64,000 bases of DNA from Capnocytophaga canimorsus (lineage in GTDB: Bacteria > Bacteroidota > Bacteroidia > Flavobacteriales > Flavobacteriaceae), in assembly GCF_002302565.1 (NCBI RefSeq), contig NZ_CP022382.1, positions 381,001-445,000 of the forward strand. Direction: 5' to 3'. The position numbers and the translations under genes were made by a program. Below are positions 18,798-28,492 of the stretch, piece by piece (position 1 is the stretch's first letter; each line of letters begins with the position of its first letter). The notes below the pieces were generated by a model. That model had not been told where the DNA came from. It saw nothing but the letters and a program-made list of their open reading frames with translations, and searched no databases.

Positions 18798-18832
18798 AAC
18801 GGGCTTATTCTTTCAGAAAAAGCCCGTTTTTA
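18798..18832 (+). terminator. Rho-independent terminator of gyrB
   Basis: AACGGGCTT at 18798-18806 pairs with AAGCCCGTT at 18820-18828, followed by T residues. It starts 18 bases after the stop. Confidence 0.9.
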
Positions 18833-18878
18833 TTCCTTTTTATAACTTCGCTTTCAAAAGAAAAAATAACTTTAAAGT

Positions 18879-19442
18879 ATGGCACGTACCCCAAGTAACA
18901 TGCTCCCTTTAAATACCTTAGCTCCTGACTTTAAGTTACTAGATACCATCAGTAATGATGAAAAAACGCTTTCGGAACTGAAAGGAGAAAAGGCAACGGT
19001 AATTATGTTTTTATGTAATCATTGCCCTTACGTAAAGCACGTCAATTCGGCATTGGTGGCTTTGGCAAATGACTATCAATCCAAAGGAATTGCTTTCATT
19101 GCCATAAGTAGTAATGATGTAGTGAATTATCCTGAAGACAGCCCTGAATTGATGCAAAAAACAGCTCAAGAATTGGCTTATCCGTTTGTTTATCTGTACG
19201 ATGAAACCCAAGAGGTTGCTAAAGCTTATGATGCAGCTTGCACACCTGATTTTTACGTTTTTGACCATAGTTTGCTTTTGGTTTACAGAGGACAATTGGA
19301 CGATTCTCGCCCTCAAAATCAAATCCCTGTCAGTGGAAAAGATATTCGTGCTGTCCTTGATGCTATTTTGGAAGGAACAGACATAAATCCCGTTCAAAAA
19401 CCGAGTTTAGGATGTAACATAAAGTGGAAAGAAAATCAGTAA
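18879..19442 (+). CDS. Thioredoxin-like (AhpC/TSA-type) protein
   Basis: A 187-residue protein with a peroxiredoxin/redoxin fold and no signal peptide. LGEKATVIMFLCNHCPYVKH-type sequence gives an active CxxC (CNHC, about residues 47-50), followed by the usual AISSNDVVNYPEDSPE and a cis-Pro region near ACTPDFYVFD. This subgroup is generally annotated as a thioredoxin family protein that may reduce peroxides or act in redox repair. Four bases separate it from the transporter gene. Confidence 0.88.
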   Translation: MARTPSNMLPLNTLAPDFKLLDTISNDEKTLSELKGEKATVIMFLCNHCPYVKHVNSALVALANDYQSKGIAFIAISSNDVVNYPEDSPELMQKTAQELAYPFVYLYDETQEVAKAYDAACTPDFYVFDHSLLLVYRGQLDDSRPQNQIPVSGKDIRAVLDAILEGTDINPVQKPSLGCNIKWKENQ

Positions 19443-19446
19443 AAAG

Positions 19447-20319
19447 ATGATGAATAAACCCCGTTGGGCACTTTTTTTAGGTGTTTTGTGTATTTCTATT
19501 TTTCCCATTTTAATACGTATGCAACTGAGTTCAGGGCTCATTTCTGCCTTTTACCGAATGGCAATTGCATCGGTGGTTTTGGTACCTTACGCCTATTTTT
19601 CAGGAAATTTAAAATTTATACACACCCGTTTTATCTATCCTACTTTACTTTGCGGAGTTATTTTTGCGTTGGATATTACTGTTTGGAATATTTCCATACA
19701 AAATTCCTCTGCTACACAAGCTACACTTTTAACCAATTTATCGCCCGTTTGGGTAGGGATAATTTCTTTTCTATTTTTAAAAAATAAACCTAAAAGAACG
19801 TTTTGGTGGGGTGTTTTAGTAGCTTTAGTTGGGGTTGTTGTTTTTGTAGGAATTGATGTTTTCAGAACCTTTTCTTTGGATACTGCTTTTCTATTGGGGA
19901 TACTTTCAGGATTTTTTTATGCTTTATATATTCTCTTGAGTAAGAAAACCTTACAAGAAGTTCAGGTTATTCCTTTCATTACTACCAGTTCGCTCAGTAG
20001 TGCCATCTTTTTATTTTTTATAAACCTAATTGCCGGAGAATCATTCTGGGGATTTTCTGCACAAGGATGGGCTTCGTTACTGGTACAAGGTCTTGTTTGT
20101 CAAATTTTTGCCTGGTTACTAATTAGTTACGCCACTCAATTTATGAAAGCAACAAGAGTTTCGTTAACATTGCTAAGTCAAGCTGTATTTGCTACTTTTT
20201 TTGAGTGGCTTTTTTTAAATCAATCAATAAGTTTACAAAATAGTATCGGTGGAATTTTAATTCTTATAGGAATAGCCATTACCTTTTACGAACCCAAAAA
20301 ATCTAATGCCTTGTTTTAA
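19447..20319 (+). CDS. EamA/DMT-family transporter
   Basis: A 290-residue inner-membrane protein with ten predicted helices in two EamA repeats (about 5-140 and 145-280). It has the short loops and Gly/Pro-rich helices of drug/metabolite exporters. Substrate unknown; relatives export amino acids or metabolites. It is cotranscribed with the thioredoxin-like gene (four-base gap). Start at MMNKPRW; the second Met is equally possible. Confidence 0.85.
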   Translation: MMNKPRWALFLGVLCISIFPILIRMQLSSGLISAFYRMAIASVVLVPYAYFSGNLKFIHTRFIYPTLLCGVIFALDITVWNISIQNSSATQATLLTNLSPVWVGIISFLFLKNKPKRTFWWGVLVALVGVVVFVGIDVFRTFSLDTAFLLGILSGFFYALYILLSKKTLQEVQVIPFITTSSLSSAIFLFFINLIAGESFWGFSAQGWASLLVQGLVCQIFAWLLISYATQFMKATRVSLTLLSQAVFATFFEWLFLNQSISLQNSIGGILILIGIAITFYEPKKSNALF

Positions 20320-20378
20320 ATTCAAAAGAATTACAGAAAGTTTTAGATAGTGTTGTTAAAATACAGATGAGTATTTTT

Positions 20379-20408
20379 AGTGTTAATCTGAACGATAACA
20401 CTTTTTTG
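20379..20408 (+). terminator. Terminator between the EamA gene and batE
   Basis: AGTGTTA at 20379-20385 and TAACACT at 20396-20402 form a perfect 7-bp stem followed by six T on the plus strand. The flanking A residues also allow weak use in the other direction. Confidence 0.65.
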
Positions 20409-20450
20409 AATATTATATTTTCAAATCAAGTACTGTTTTTTTTTTTGATG

Positions 20451-21215
20451 TTATAAAACCCGTAAAGTAGTCTGCCTTGCCCACCCTATTTTTCCATCAG
20501 CAAGGCGTATTTTTACCCAATCATTCAAATAATCAATTACTTCGACCTTTGTGCCTTCGTGTAATGAAAACATCTCAGCTCCGTAAGCATTGGGCTCTGC
20601 AAAAACTGGAGTAGCCTTATCAAACATAATAGCATATCGCTGACTTTCAATACTTTTTTTATGAAAATCAGCAATAAAATACGTACCTATGCTTCCTATC
20701 AAAGCCAAAAGCATCAAGGTGAAAAAAATACGTTTAAATATAGTTTTCTGTGAAAAATAATACAACAAAAAGCTCATTACAAACACAAAAACACCTAAAA
20801 TAGGTAAAATCGACCAAACTTGAAGCGAAAATATAGAAATAAAACGATCTGATACGCCTCTGAGCCAAGTTTTGGGTAGAGGTGTTATAGCATCAACCGT
20901 CATTTGTTGGGCAAAAACGATATTATTTTGAGCATCCTCATTATCAGGATTTAACTTCAATGCTTTTTCGTAATAATAAATACTTTCAGCCACGTTATTC
21001 AACTTATAATGTGCATTGGCTAAATTATAATACAAAGCTGACGACTCTTGTCCCAAATCCAAAATACCTTGATATTGGTCTATCGCTTTTTGATATTGGG
21101 CTGCATTGTAGCTTTCAGTGGCTTGTTTAAACAATTCCTCAGGGGTCTGAGCCAATACCCATTGCCCCCATAAAACCATTAAAAACACTATGATAATATA
21201 TCGATTTGTCCTCAT
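20451..21215 (-). CDS. batE: BatE: TPR and SH3-domain membrane protein
   Basis: A 254-residue protein with a signal peptide (to about residue 22), two TPR units (about 24-100, YYNLANAHYKLNNVAESIYYYEKALKLNP-type spacing), two membrane helices (about 130-180) and a C-terminal bacterial SH3 domain (about 190-252, with GTKVEVIDYLNDWVKIRLADGKIGWA). It is the last gene of the Bat cluster, five bases after batD. Bat proteins have been linked to oxygen tolerance in Bacteroides, with an unclear mechanism; the SH3 domain suggests cell-wall or protein contact. Confidence 0.85.
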   Translation of the reverse strand: MRTNRYIIIVFLMVLWGQWVLAQTPEELFKQATESYNAAQYQKAIDQYQGILDLGQESSALYYNLANAHYKLNNVAESIYYYEKALKLNPDNEDAQNNIVFAQQMTVDAITPLPKTWLRGVSDRFISIFSLQVWSILPILGVFVFVMSFLLYYFSQKTIFKRIFFTLMLLALIGSIGTYFIADFHKKSIESQRYAIMFDKATPVFAEPNAYGAEMFSLHEGTKVEVIDYLNDWVKIRLADGKIGWARQTTLRVL

Positions 21216-21220
21216 AACTA

Positions 21221-23002
21221 TTACTTTTTAATCTGTTTATCCAAGGTAGATAAAGTCTGAACTGATTTTTGGTAATCGTTTTCCATAGAAACGGCATCAA
21301 AAGGAGAATATCGAGCCATTTCACAATTTTTCAGTAATTGTAAAAATTCGGTTATAGTTGCTTGACTTACCCCTCGTAAGGATAGCAATTCCGAAATTTT
21401 TTCTTTGCTAAGTTCAGAAGTTTCTAATTTTAGCTTGGCTTTTAAATAATTGTGTAAAGCACGTTCTAGTGCTTCATAAAAAGCATTCTTTTCACCCAGT
21501 TTTCGTTTGGCTTCTCCTAAATACTTTTTAGCTAAACGGTTGGCCAATTTAACTTTGTTTCCTTCTAAATCAGCATCTTTAGACTGTTTTATTTTCCAAA
21601 ATAATAAAACTATCGGAATTATTAAAAGCGGTAAAAATAACCACAAATAATAATTGCGAGAACCAAAGAAATACGATTGATTTTTAGGATGTAACCCAGA
21701 ATTTAATTGTATAAATCGGAATTCGTTTCCTTGTGTGGCAACCGCTTGTTTGTTTACAGTGCTTTCAGTAGTATTTCCGTTATAGTTAGCTCCCTCAACA
21801 ACATCTATTAACAGCTCTTCTGACTTTATAGTCTCATATGTTTGTGTTTGCGGATTAAAATAAGAAAAAGAAACGGCAGGAATAGGGTATTTCCCTTTAT
21901 ACTGCGGAACTACGGTATAATTCTGATGAATATGTCCCCTCATTCCAGAGGTTAAAACATTGATATTGTCACTTTTCTCAGGGTCATATACCTCCAAAGC
22001 AGAAGGAAAACTAACTTTCGGAATATCAAATAGTTTAAAATTTCCGCTTCCCGCTATTTCTACTTTTACTTGTAGTGCTTCGGTTGCTTTAAGAGTTGTT
22101 TTAGAAGCATTTACGGCGAAGGAAAAATTACCTACTGCTCCCGTAAAATCAGCAGGTTTACCATTTTCAGGCAATGGTTTTACTTGTATGTTTTTCTTGC
22201 CTGAGGTTACTCGTTTTTGTACTTGAGTAACTATGGCATCTCCCCAAAAATCACGCTGACCTGTGGGTACAACCACTCCCAAATCCAAGACTATAGGCTC
22301 TAAAGTTAGAGTTCCTGCTTTTTGAGGGTATAGAACTACCTTTTTTACAACAACACATTTGTATTTTTTCCCTTGATATTCACATTCTTCATATTCATAT
22401 CGCTGTTGTTGTGAAATTTCTTGACTCCAAAAATCAGGGAATTTAGGACTTTCAATAGGGTTAAGCCCCGAAATACCTATCTGATTTCCAACATATAATT
22501 TATAGGTAACTGTGAGAGCTTCATTCAGATAAGGATTCGTTTTAGAAACTTCTGTGGTCAGAAACAGATTATCATCTACCACATCTTCAGGAGTTTTGTT
22601 TATTGATGGATTTTTAACCGCATCGGTTACTGTAATTGCTACTGTATTGGATTTGTATATTTTACCTTTTATTTCAATGGAAGCTGAACCAATAGTAAAC
22701 TTTCCTTTGGCAGTAGGCTCCAACACATATTCGAAAGTTTTAGAGAAAGTACGTTTGCCATTTATCCAAACATTACTCACCGAAATTTTTTCGCGCATCA
22801 CTACTTTAAAACCTTCAAAACCAGGAGGCGTAAAATGATCTCCATCTTCATTTGCTGAAAATTCAATACGCAAACGCTCATTGATTCCTAAACGGTCTTT
22901 ACTTACTCTTGCCGTGAACTCCACTTGTGCTTGAAGAGCTGGCAACGACAGAAATAAAAAAAAGAAAGATAGTAGATATGTATTTATAAACGTTTTGAAC
23001 AT
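21221..23002 (-). CDS. batD: BatD: oxygen-tolerance protein
   Basis: A 593-residue secreted and membrane-anchored protein. It has a signal peptide (about 1-25, ending LQAQ), then several Ig-like beta domains of the BatD family (about 26-430), one membrane helix (about 447-468) and a cytoplasmic charged tail with a helical domain. Domain order and size match the aerotolerance BatD of Bacteroidota. It sits between batC and batE. Confidence 0.88.
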   Translation of the reverse strand: MFKTFINTYLLSFFFLFLSLPALQAQVEFTARVSKDRLGINERLRIEFSANEDGDHFTPPGFEGFKVVMREKISVSNVWINGKRTFSKTFEYVLEPTAKGKFTIGSASIEIKGKIYKSNTVAITVTDAVKNPSINKTPEDVVDDNLFLTTEVSKTNPYLNEALTVTYKLYVGNQIGISGLNPIESPKFPDFWSQEISQQQRYEYEECEYQGKKYKCVVVKKVVLYPQKAGTLTLEPIVLDLGVVVPTGQRDFWGDAIVTQVQKRVTSGKKNIQVKPLPENGKPADFTGAVGNFSFAVNASKTTLKATEALQVKVEIAGSGNFKLFDIPKVSFPSALEVYDPEKSDNINVLTSGMRGHIHQNYTVVPQYKGKYPIPAVSFSYFNPQTQTYETIKSEELLIDVVEGANYNGNTTESTVNKQAVATQGNEFRFIQLNSGLHPKNQSYFFGSRNYYLWLFLPLLIIPIVLLFWKIKQSKDADLEGNKVKLANRLAKKYLGEAKRKLGEKNAFYEALERALHNYLKAKLKLETSELSKEKISELLSLRGVSQATITEFLQLLKNCEMARYSPFDAVSMENDYQKSVQTLSTLDKQIKK

Positions 23003-23071
23003 TATAATTTGATTTTAAAACAATTGCAAAGTTAATCCTTTTAACGTTAAAAAAATAATAATTTATTTCTT

Positions 23072-24052
23072 TTACCAGTCTTTATCTGATTTGATAGGTC
23101 GTCCCTTAACTTTTTTAGCATTTACCTTTTCTTGTACTTTTCGTTCTTCTTGATTCATTGCTTCAAGAATTCGTTCTATTTGCTTGGGGGAAAGCGTAGA
23201 AGAACGTTTTCTTCCGTCTTGCTCCTGATAGTCTTCTTGGTTTTCTTCCCCATCTTGTTTAGGGTCTTTTCCTTGTTCTCCTTGTTGTTTATCGTTATCT
23301 CCCTGCTGATTTTCAGAATCTCTTTTATCTTTATCCTTTTGGTCTTTATTTTTATCAGATTCAGGATTGTTTTTATCTTGTTGATTATCTTTATTTTGAT
23401 TATCTTTATTTTGATTATCTTTATTTTGATTATCTTTATTTTGATTATCTTTATTTTGATTATCTTTATCTTGGTTATCTTTATTTTGATTATCTTTATC
23501 TTGGTTATCTTTATTATTTTCTTTATTATTTTCTTTATTATTTTCTTTGTTATCTTCCTTTTTATCCTCTTTTTTATCTTGATTTTGTGGAGGATTTTTT
23601 TTGAGCATTTCTTTAGCAACGGCTAAATTATATCGGGTTTGTTCGTCATTGGGGTTATTTCGCAAAGCTTCTTTATACGCCTCAACAGCCTGATCGTAAG
23701 CTTTTTGTTGCATAAAAAGATTTCCTAAATTATGAAAAGCACTTTGCTTTTCAGTATAGCTAGCCTGTGGCGAAGTACTGGCTTGTTTATATCGAGAAAA
23801 AGCCTCTGCGTAACTTTTTTCGTGATAATGGGTATTGCCTAAATTGAATTGAGCCGTAGCATTGTCTTTATTTTCGGAAATTGCCTTACGATACGCAGTT
23901 TCAGCTTCTATCGGCTGATTTTTTTCAAAAGCTTCATTGCCCTGATGCGTGTATTTTTTTGAAAGCGATTCTGCTTTTTCAATTTCTTTTGGAGTTTGTG
24001 CCTGTGTCCATAGCGGAACGATACACATCAAAATAAATAGTATTTTTTTCAT
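23072..24052 (-). CDS. batC: BatC: TPR protein with a low-complexity KDNQ repeat
   Basis: A 326-residue protein with a signal peptide (MKKILFILMCIVPLWTQAQ) and three to four TPR units (about 30-150). A long, highly charged, disordered stretch (about 158-285) contains nine pentapeptide units of the form KDNQ[N/D/Q], preceded by three KENN units. The C-terminal segment RSSTLSPKQIERILEAMNQEE is conserved in BatC proteins. The 15-base DNA repeats can change length without breaking the frame. Confidence 0.88.
   Translation of the reverse strand: MKKILFILMCIVPLWTQAQTPKEIEKAESLSKKYTHQGNEAFEKNQPIEAETAYRKAISENKDNATAQFNLGNTHYHEKSYAEAFSRYKQASTSPQASYTEKQSAFHNLGNLFMQQKAYDQAVEAYKEALRNNPNDEQTRYNLAVAKEMLKKNPPQNQDKKEDKKEDNKENNKENNKENNKDNQDKDNQNKDNQDKDNQNKDNQNKDNQNKDNQNKDNQNKDNQQDKNNPESDKNKDQKDKDKRDSENQQGDNDKQQGEQGKDPKQDGEENQEDYQEQDGRKRSSTLSPKQIERILEAMNQEERKVQEKVNAKKVKGRPIKSDKDW
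23378..23512. repeat. Tandem 15-bp repeats within batC
   Basis: Nine 15-base units encode KDNQ[NDQ] on the minus strand. Five consecutive units are identical and the others differ by one or two bases, which points to recent expansion. Confidence 0.9.
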
Positions 24053-24075
24053 TTTTTATATCTTTTTGGTGAAAA

Positions 24076-25113
24076 CTACTCACTTTTCTCATTAAACAAA
24101 TTTATCTTTTTCACCCAAGCCGTTTTTCTTTCAAAAAGAAGTAAATCAATGAGTAATATAACGATAACGGCAAATAAAAACCACTGAAATTGGTCGGCAT
24201 AGTCCACATACTGCTGAGTTTCAAATTCTGATTTTTCAATACCGTCAAGCAAACTGACAATTTCTTCAACAGCCTTACTGGTATTATCACCATCAATATA
24301 GCTTCCGTTAGCATTACGTGCTATTTCGGAAAGTAAACCTGAATTGAGCTTGGTGATGACTACCTCTCCGTTCTTATCTCGTTTATACGAAATATTCCCA
24401 CCATTATCAATTGGAATAGTACTTCCTTTTTCAGTGCCTACGCCTATGCTGTAAATACGTATGCCTTGATTGGCAGCTTCATAGGCGATTTCAGAAGCTC
24501 CCATTTCGTGGTCTTCCCCATCGGAAATAAGTATCAAAATACGTGCCGTAGGGTTAGCATCTGAAAAATAACTACTTGCCATTTGTATAGCTTCTTGTAT
24601 AGCGGTACCTTGTGATGATAACATATCTGTATTGAGGCTTTGTAAAAACATACGTGCCGCTGAATAATCAGTAGTTAAAGGCAATTGCGGATAAGCACTC
24701 GCAGCGTAAGCTACAATGCCAACACGATCGCCTTTTAACTGATTTAACGTTTCAGAAACCAGTCGCTTAGCTTTTTCTAACCGATTAGGCGATACATCTT
24801 GCGCTAACATACTTTTGGAAACATCTATAGCGAAAACAACATCCACTCCTTCACGTTTTACAGTTTCCATTTTTGTACCTATTTTAGGATTGGAAAGTGC
24901 AATACCTAAAAGAAATAAAATCAGCGAAAGTAATCCAAATTTAAGCCAAGGTTTAAAGGTAGAACAATTTGGTGCCAGTCTTTTAAAAAGCCTCTCATTG
25001 GTAAACTGACGTTGCTTTTTGTTTTTAATAATTCGGAAAATGACAAAAAACAGTGCCAAAGGTAAAATGGTTAGGCAAAACAACAAATATATTTTTTCTT
25101 CTATATGTATCAT
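24076..25113 (-). CDS. batB: BatB: VWA-domain membrane protein
   Basis: A 345-residue protein with two N-terminal membrane helices, a von Willebrand A domain (about 85-290) and a C-terminal membrane helix. The metal-binding MIDAS motif is intact: FAIDVSKSML (DxSxS), a later Thr in LPLTTDY and ISDGEDHE. This paralog of BatA probably forms a membrane complex acting with the MoxR ATPase. It sits between batC and the DUF2461 gene. Confidence 0.9.
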   Translation of the reverse strand: MIHIEEKIYLLFCLTILPLALFFVIFRIIKNKKQRQFTNERLFKRLAPNCSTFKPWLKFGLLSLILFLLGIALSNPKIGTKMETVKREGVDVVFAIDVSKSMLAQDVSPNRLEKAKRLVSETLNQLKGDRVGIVAYAASAYPQLPLTTDYSAARMFLQSLNTDMLSSQGTAIQEAIQMASSYFSDANPTARILILISDGEDHEMGASEIAYEAANQGIRIYSIGVGTEKGSTIPIDNGGNISYKRDKNGEVVITKLNSGLLSEIARNANGSYIDGDNTSKAVEEIVSLLDGIEKSEFETQQYVDYADQFQWFLFAVIVILLIDLLLFERKTAWVKKINLFNEKSE

Positions 25114-25135
25114 CTTCTTTTAAAGTTAATTCGCA

Positions 25136-25801
25136 TCAGTAAATAATAGGTGTTCCATTCAAATCCGTGGTCAATACCTCGCTCATATAATCAAAAAATG
25201 GGCGCATTGCCAAAAAGGTGGCTATTACTTCTTTCTGAAAATCCATTGAGCATACCTCATCATCAGTAAATGAGCGTTTTACTACATATTGCTTCTTTTT
25301 AATCAAAGCTATAGCAGGATGATTTTTATCAAATCCCTTTGGAGCTGTTTTTACGCCATCTTCCCCTTGTAGTTCTCCAAAATACTTTTTAAAAGTAGAA
25401 TCTTCTGTAATTGCTTTAATGGAGGTTTCATCAATTTCAAATTCTTTACGAATACGATGTAAATCAGCAGGTTCAGGCGCCCAAAATCCGCCACCAACAA
25501 ACGATTTTTCGGGCTCAAGATGTAGGTAATATCCGCCCCTAAGTAAAGGTTTCGTTCTGGAAAATGCTACACCAAAATTATTTTTATAGGGCGTTTTGTC
25601 TTTTGAAAAACGAACGTCTTTATAAATTCTGAAAATATGAATACGCTCCAAGCTATCGTGATGTTGCATTTGCTGATATAACGCCTCAAAAAAACGTTTA
25701 TTACTTTTAGCAACAGACTCATATTGAGCTTTATGCTGTAAAAACCAATCGCGATTATTATTTTTCGCTAATTGTTTTAAAAATTCCAAAGTCGTCTTCA
25801 T
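25136..25801 (-). CDS. DUF2461 (TIGR02453) protein within the Bat cluster
   Basis: A 221-residue cytoplasmic protein with family hallmarks: the start TLEFLKQLAKNNNRDWFLQHK, the segment IFRIYKDVRFSKDKTPYK and GGYYLHLEPEKSFVGGGFW. Biochemical function is unknown. It lies between batA and batB with gaps of about 20 bases on both sides, so it is probably cotranscribed with them, although it is not a standard Bat component. Confidence 0.9.
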   Translation of the reverse strand: MKTTLEFLKQLAKNNNRDWFLQHKAQYESVAKSNKRFFEALYQQMQHHDSLERIHIFRIYKDVRFSKDKTPYKNNFGVAFSRTKPLLRGGYYLHLEPEKSFVGGGFWAPEPADLHRIRKEFEIDETSIKAITEDSTFKKYFGELQGEDGVKTAPKGFDKNHPAIALIKKKQYVVKRSFTDDEVCSMDFQKEVIATFLAMRPFFDYMSEVLTTDLNGTPIIY

Positions 25802-25818
25802 AATTTTTTAAAAAACAA

Positions 25819-26826
25819 TTACATATAACTTCTAAATACGGTATGACGCAGTAAAAAATCAGCAAGAAGCAACACAGCACCGAGCAAAGCCCAAAATCGG
25901 AATTTCTCTTCCACGTGGGTGTATTTGAATTCTTCTATTTCAGTGGTTTCCAATTTATTGATTTCCTCATAAATCTGTTCTAATTTTTTTTCGTCGGTAG
26001 CCCTAAAATACGTTCCGCCAGTAATTTGGGCAATTTTACGCATCAATTTTTCATCAATTTGTACGGGAGTGTTCTGATAAACGAAAGTACCATCAGCGTT
26101 TATAGCTACGGGCGACAATGCCATACCATTAGTCCCGATACCAATAGTATAAACCTTAATACCGTATTCAGCGGCGAGTTCAGCAGCGGTTTGTGGGTCA
26201 ATAAAACCGCTATTGTTTACTCCGTCGGTAAGTAAAATAATTACACGGCTTTTGGCTTTGCTTTCTTTGAGCCGATTTACTGCCGTAGCAAGTCCCATTC
26301 CTATGGCAGTTCCGTCTTCTACTTGACCATAAGTGATTTCATTTAGTGCTTTTAAGATAATTGATTTATCAGTAGTAACTGGAATTTTAGTATAGCTTTC
26401 CCCTGAATATACCACCAAACCAATACGGTCAGACGTTCGATTTTTAATAAAGGTAGCTGCTACCTTTTTGAGTGACTCTAATCGATTGGGCTTCAAATCT
26501 TTTGCTAACATACTAGAAGAAACGTCCATCGCCATAACAATATCAATACCATCGGTTATTTTTACTTTTGCCGAATCGGAACGGGTTTGCGGACGAGCCA
26601 AAGCCACGATAAACGCCACCAGTGCCAACATTTTAAGTAAAAAAGGGAAATGTTGCAAGTAGGTAGTAAATCTTTTTCTCTCAGAAAACCAAACCATTGA
26701 AGAGATAACAAGCGTAGGTTTTGATTTCTTATTCCAAAAGCCATACCAAACCACTGCTAAAGGAACCAGTAGTAAGAACCAAAAAAATATCGGATTTGCA
26801 AAAACGACCTCTTTAAACATAATCAA
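25819..26826 (-). CDS. batA: BatA: VWA-domain membrane protein
   Basis: A 335-residue protein with N-terminal helices (about 10-30 and 58-76), a VWA domain (about 85-290) with MIDAS motif AMDVSSSMLA, PVTTDK and LLTDGVNNSG, and a C-terminal helix. It overlaps the upstream BatD-like gene by four bases (ATGA junction). With BatB it forms the core of the membrane VWA complex. Confidence 0.9.
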   Translation of the reverse strand: MIMFKEVVFANPIFFWFLLLVPLAVVWYGFWNKKSKPTLVISSMVWFSERKRFTTYLQHFPFLLKMLALVAFIVALARPQTRSDSAKVKITDGIDIVMAMDVSSSMLAKDLKPNRLESLKKVAATFIKNRTSDRIGLVVYSGESYTKIPVTTDKSIILKALNEITYGQVEDGTAIGMGLATAVNRLKESKAKSRVIILLTDGVNNSGFIDPQTAAELAAEYGIKVYTIGIGTNGMALSPVAINADGTFVYQNTPVQIDEKLMRKIAQITGGTYFRATDEKKLEQIYEEINKLETTEIEEFKYTHVEEKFRFWALLGAVLLLADFLLRHTVFRSYM

Positions 26827-28460
26827 TCTCTTTTAAAATCAATAGAATATACTACTTTTTGAGCAATTTCACGTGCACTTTTATCACTTTCTTTATAGGT
26901 AATGAGTAATTGTTGAAGCGCTCCGTTTTCTGTAAAGCTATACAACTCATACGAAGCTGTAAAGGGATTACCTCGACGATCTTTAATGGTCATTTTGCCA
27001 AATAATTTTAAGCCCTTTACGCCCTGTGTCGTAGTATATTCTTCAGAAAGAGTAGTTATATTTTGTCCACCTGCCCTTTCAAGTTGTGAAAGTACTATAT
27101 TATTGACCTTTTCGGGGTTTAATGTGGTTTGCTCCTGACCTTGTGCATCAGAGCGAAAAACAATCACCGAAGTCATTATATATAAATTGCTATTGATTGC
27201 CCCAAAATCGAAGACGTGTTGTTGTGATATCATTTGCTCAAAACCACTAATTTGGTACATTTTCTGACGTTTAAGCACCTCAGGGGTAGTGATTTGCGTT
27301 TGCGGATACCCATAAGCGCTAGTTACCCATCTACCTTTGAGCAATTGGGTAGTTTGGTCAGATAAAAGTGTGTCTTTGAATGAATTATAGCCCAAGTAAG
27401 TTGCAGTTCCACCCAAAACAAGCAAAGAAAAAAGCCCAATAGCCCAACGTAACATACGTTTTTGGCGTTGTCTTTTCTGCAATTCCATTTCTTTCAAAAA
27501 TTCCTGATTTTGCAGTTTTTCTTCCAAAGTAGGCTCAGGTATAGCGGCTTTGGTCTTTTTAACGACATCTTCAATGACCACACGATGATCTTCAGCCGTA
27601 CTGTCATCAGGTTTATTTTTAGCAAATTTCACCAAATCAGCAGTTTGTAAAACGCTACGTAAATTGGTTATTGTTTCGGAAGAAAGGGATAGTTTTCCGC
27701 TCTCTTGCAATAATTCTATTTTACCTAAAAGCTCATCAGTGGTACTTTCTTTTGCCAAAATACGCACCTCATCTTCCAAATATTCACGAACAATATCGGT
27801 CAATTCCGAATAATATTCTTTATGTTTAGATTCTATAAGATATTTGGAATTTTGTAGATTTTTGAGTCCTAAAATGGCTTTTTCAAAAGGTGGTAAAGGT
27901 GTCTTTTTAAACCAAAATCCTCTTTTTTTCTTCCGAAGTAGTACCAACAATATCGAAATTAAAAGTACAGCTAACCAGCCAAATACAAAAAAAAGGAACT
28001 GATAAGGGAAGCTGCTCGATTTTTCAACTCCCATAATGGGCTTGATGTCGTATAAGGGTTGTTTTAACGTGTCTACAGGGATATTTCTGACTTGAACCCA
28101 AAGCGAATCCGTGTAGTACGATTTGGAATTCACCTCAATTTTTTGACGAGGAATCGTATAACTTCCTGAATCGAATTGGGTAAGGAAATACGTTTTCGTC
28201 AGTCGTATTTTTTCTTGCTGAAGCAAGGTATCCACCGCCGAGGCTCGTACCATTTCCAGCGGAATAAAGGTCTGCCCCTGAGGAAACACCACATTACCTT
28301 CGGTTTGGTTTGCCTCTACCGATATTTTAAACTCAATTTGCTCCCCTATTTTAATTTCTGTAGGATTTACCTCTACCTTTATTTGAGGATTTTGAGTATA
28401 CCCCAACTGAATCCAAAGAAGCAAAAACAAAAGTATATTTATTTTTTTACTTGTTGTCAT
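26823..28460 (-). CDS. BatD-like N-terminal and DUF4381-like membrane protein
   Basis: A 545-residue protein: signal peptide (about 1-22), one Ig-like BatD-type beta domain (about 24-130), a membrane helix (about 153-176), a cytoplasmic helical region like DUF4381 (about 180-330), a second membrane helix (about 340-362) and a C-terminal domain of about 180 residues not recognised by me. It lies between the DUF58 and batA genes, the position often occupied by a DUF4381 protein in this cluster. The extra C-terminal domain would be exported if the topology holds. Confidence 0.7.
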   Translation of the reverse strand: MTTSKKINILLFLLLWIQLGYTQNPQIKVEVNPTEIKIGEQIEFKISVEANQTEGNVVFPQGQTFIPLEMVRASAVDTLLQQEKIRLTKTYFLTQFDSGSYTIPRQKIEVNSKSYYTDSLWVQVRNIPVDTLKQPLYDIKPIMGVEKSSSFPYQFLFFVFGWLAVLLISILLVLLRKKKRGFWFKKTPLPPFEKAILGLKNLQNSKYLIESKHKEYYSELTDIVREYLEDEVRILAKESTTDELLGKIELLQESGKLSLSSETITNLRSVLQTADLVKFAKNKPDDSTAEDHRVVIEDVVKKTKAAIPEPTLEEKLQNQEFLKEMELQKRQRQKRMLRWAIGLFSLLVLGGTATYLGYNSFKDTLLSDQTTQLLKGRWVTSAYGYPQTQITTPEVLKRQKMYQISGFEQMISQQHVFDFGAINSNLYIMTSVIVFRSDAQGQEQTTLNPEKVNNIVLSQLERAGGQNITTLSEEYTTTQGVKGLKLFGKMTIKDRRGNPFTASYELYSFTENGALQQLLITYKESDKSAREIAQKVVYSIDFKRD

Positions 28461-28492
28461 AAAACTCTGTTCGTTTTTTATCCATCGAAAAA

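Noticed and set aside
23132..23626. Long plus-strand frame opposite batC, rich in Ile/Phe
   Set aside because: It is the antisense of the low-complexity KDNQ repeat; the composition results from the repeat, and batC has a clear TPR and signal-peptide signature.
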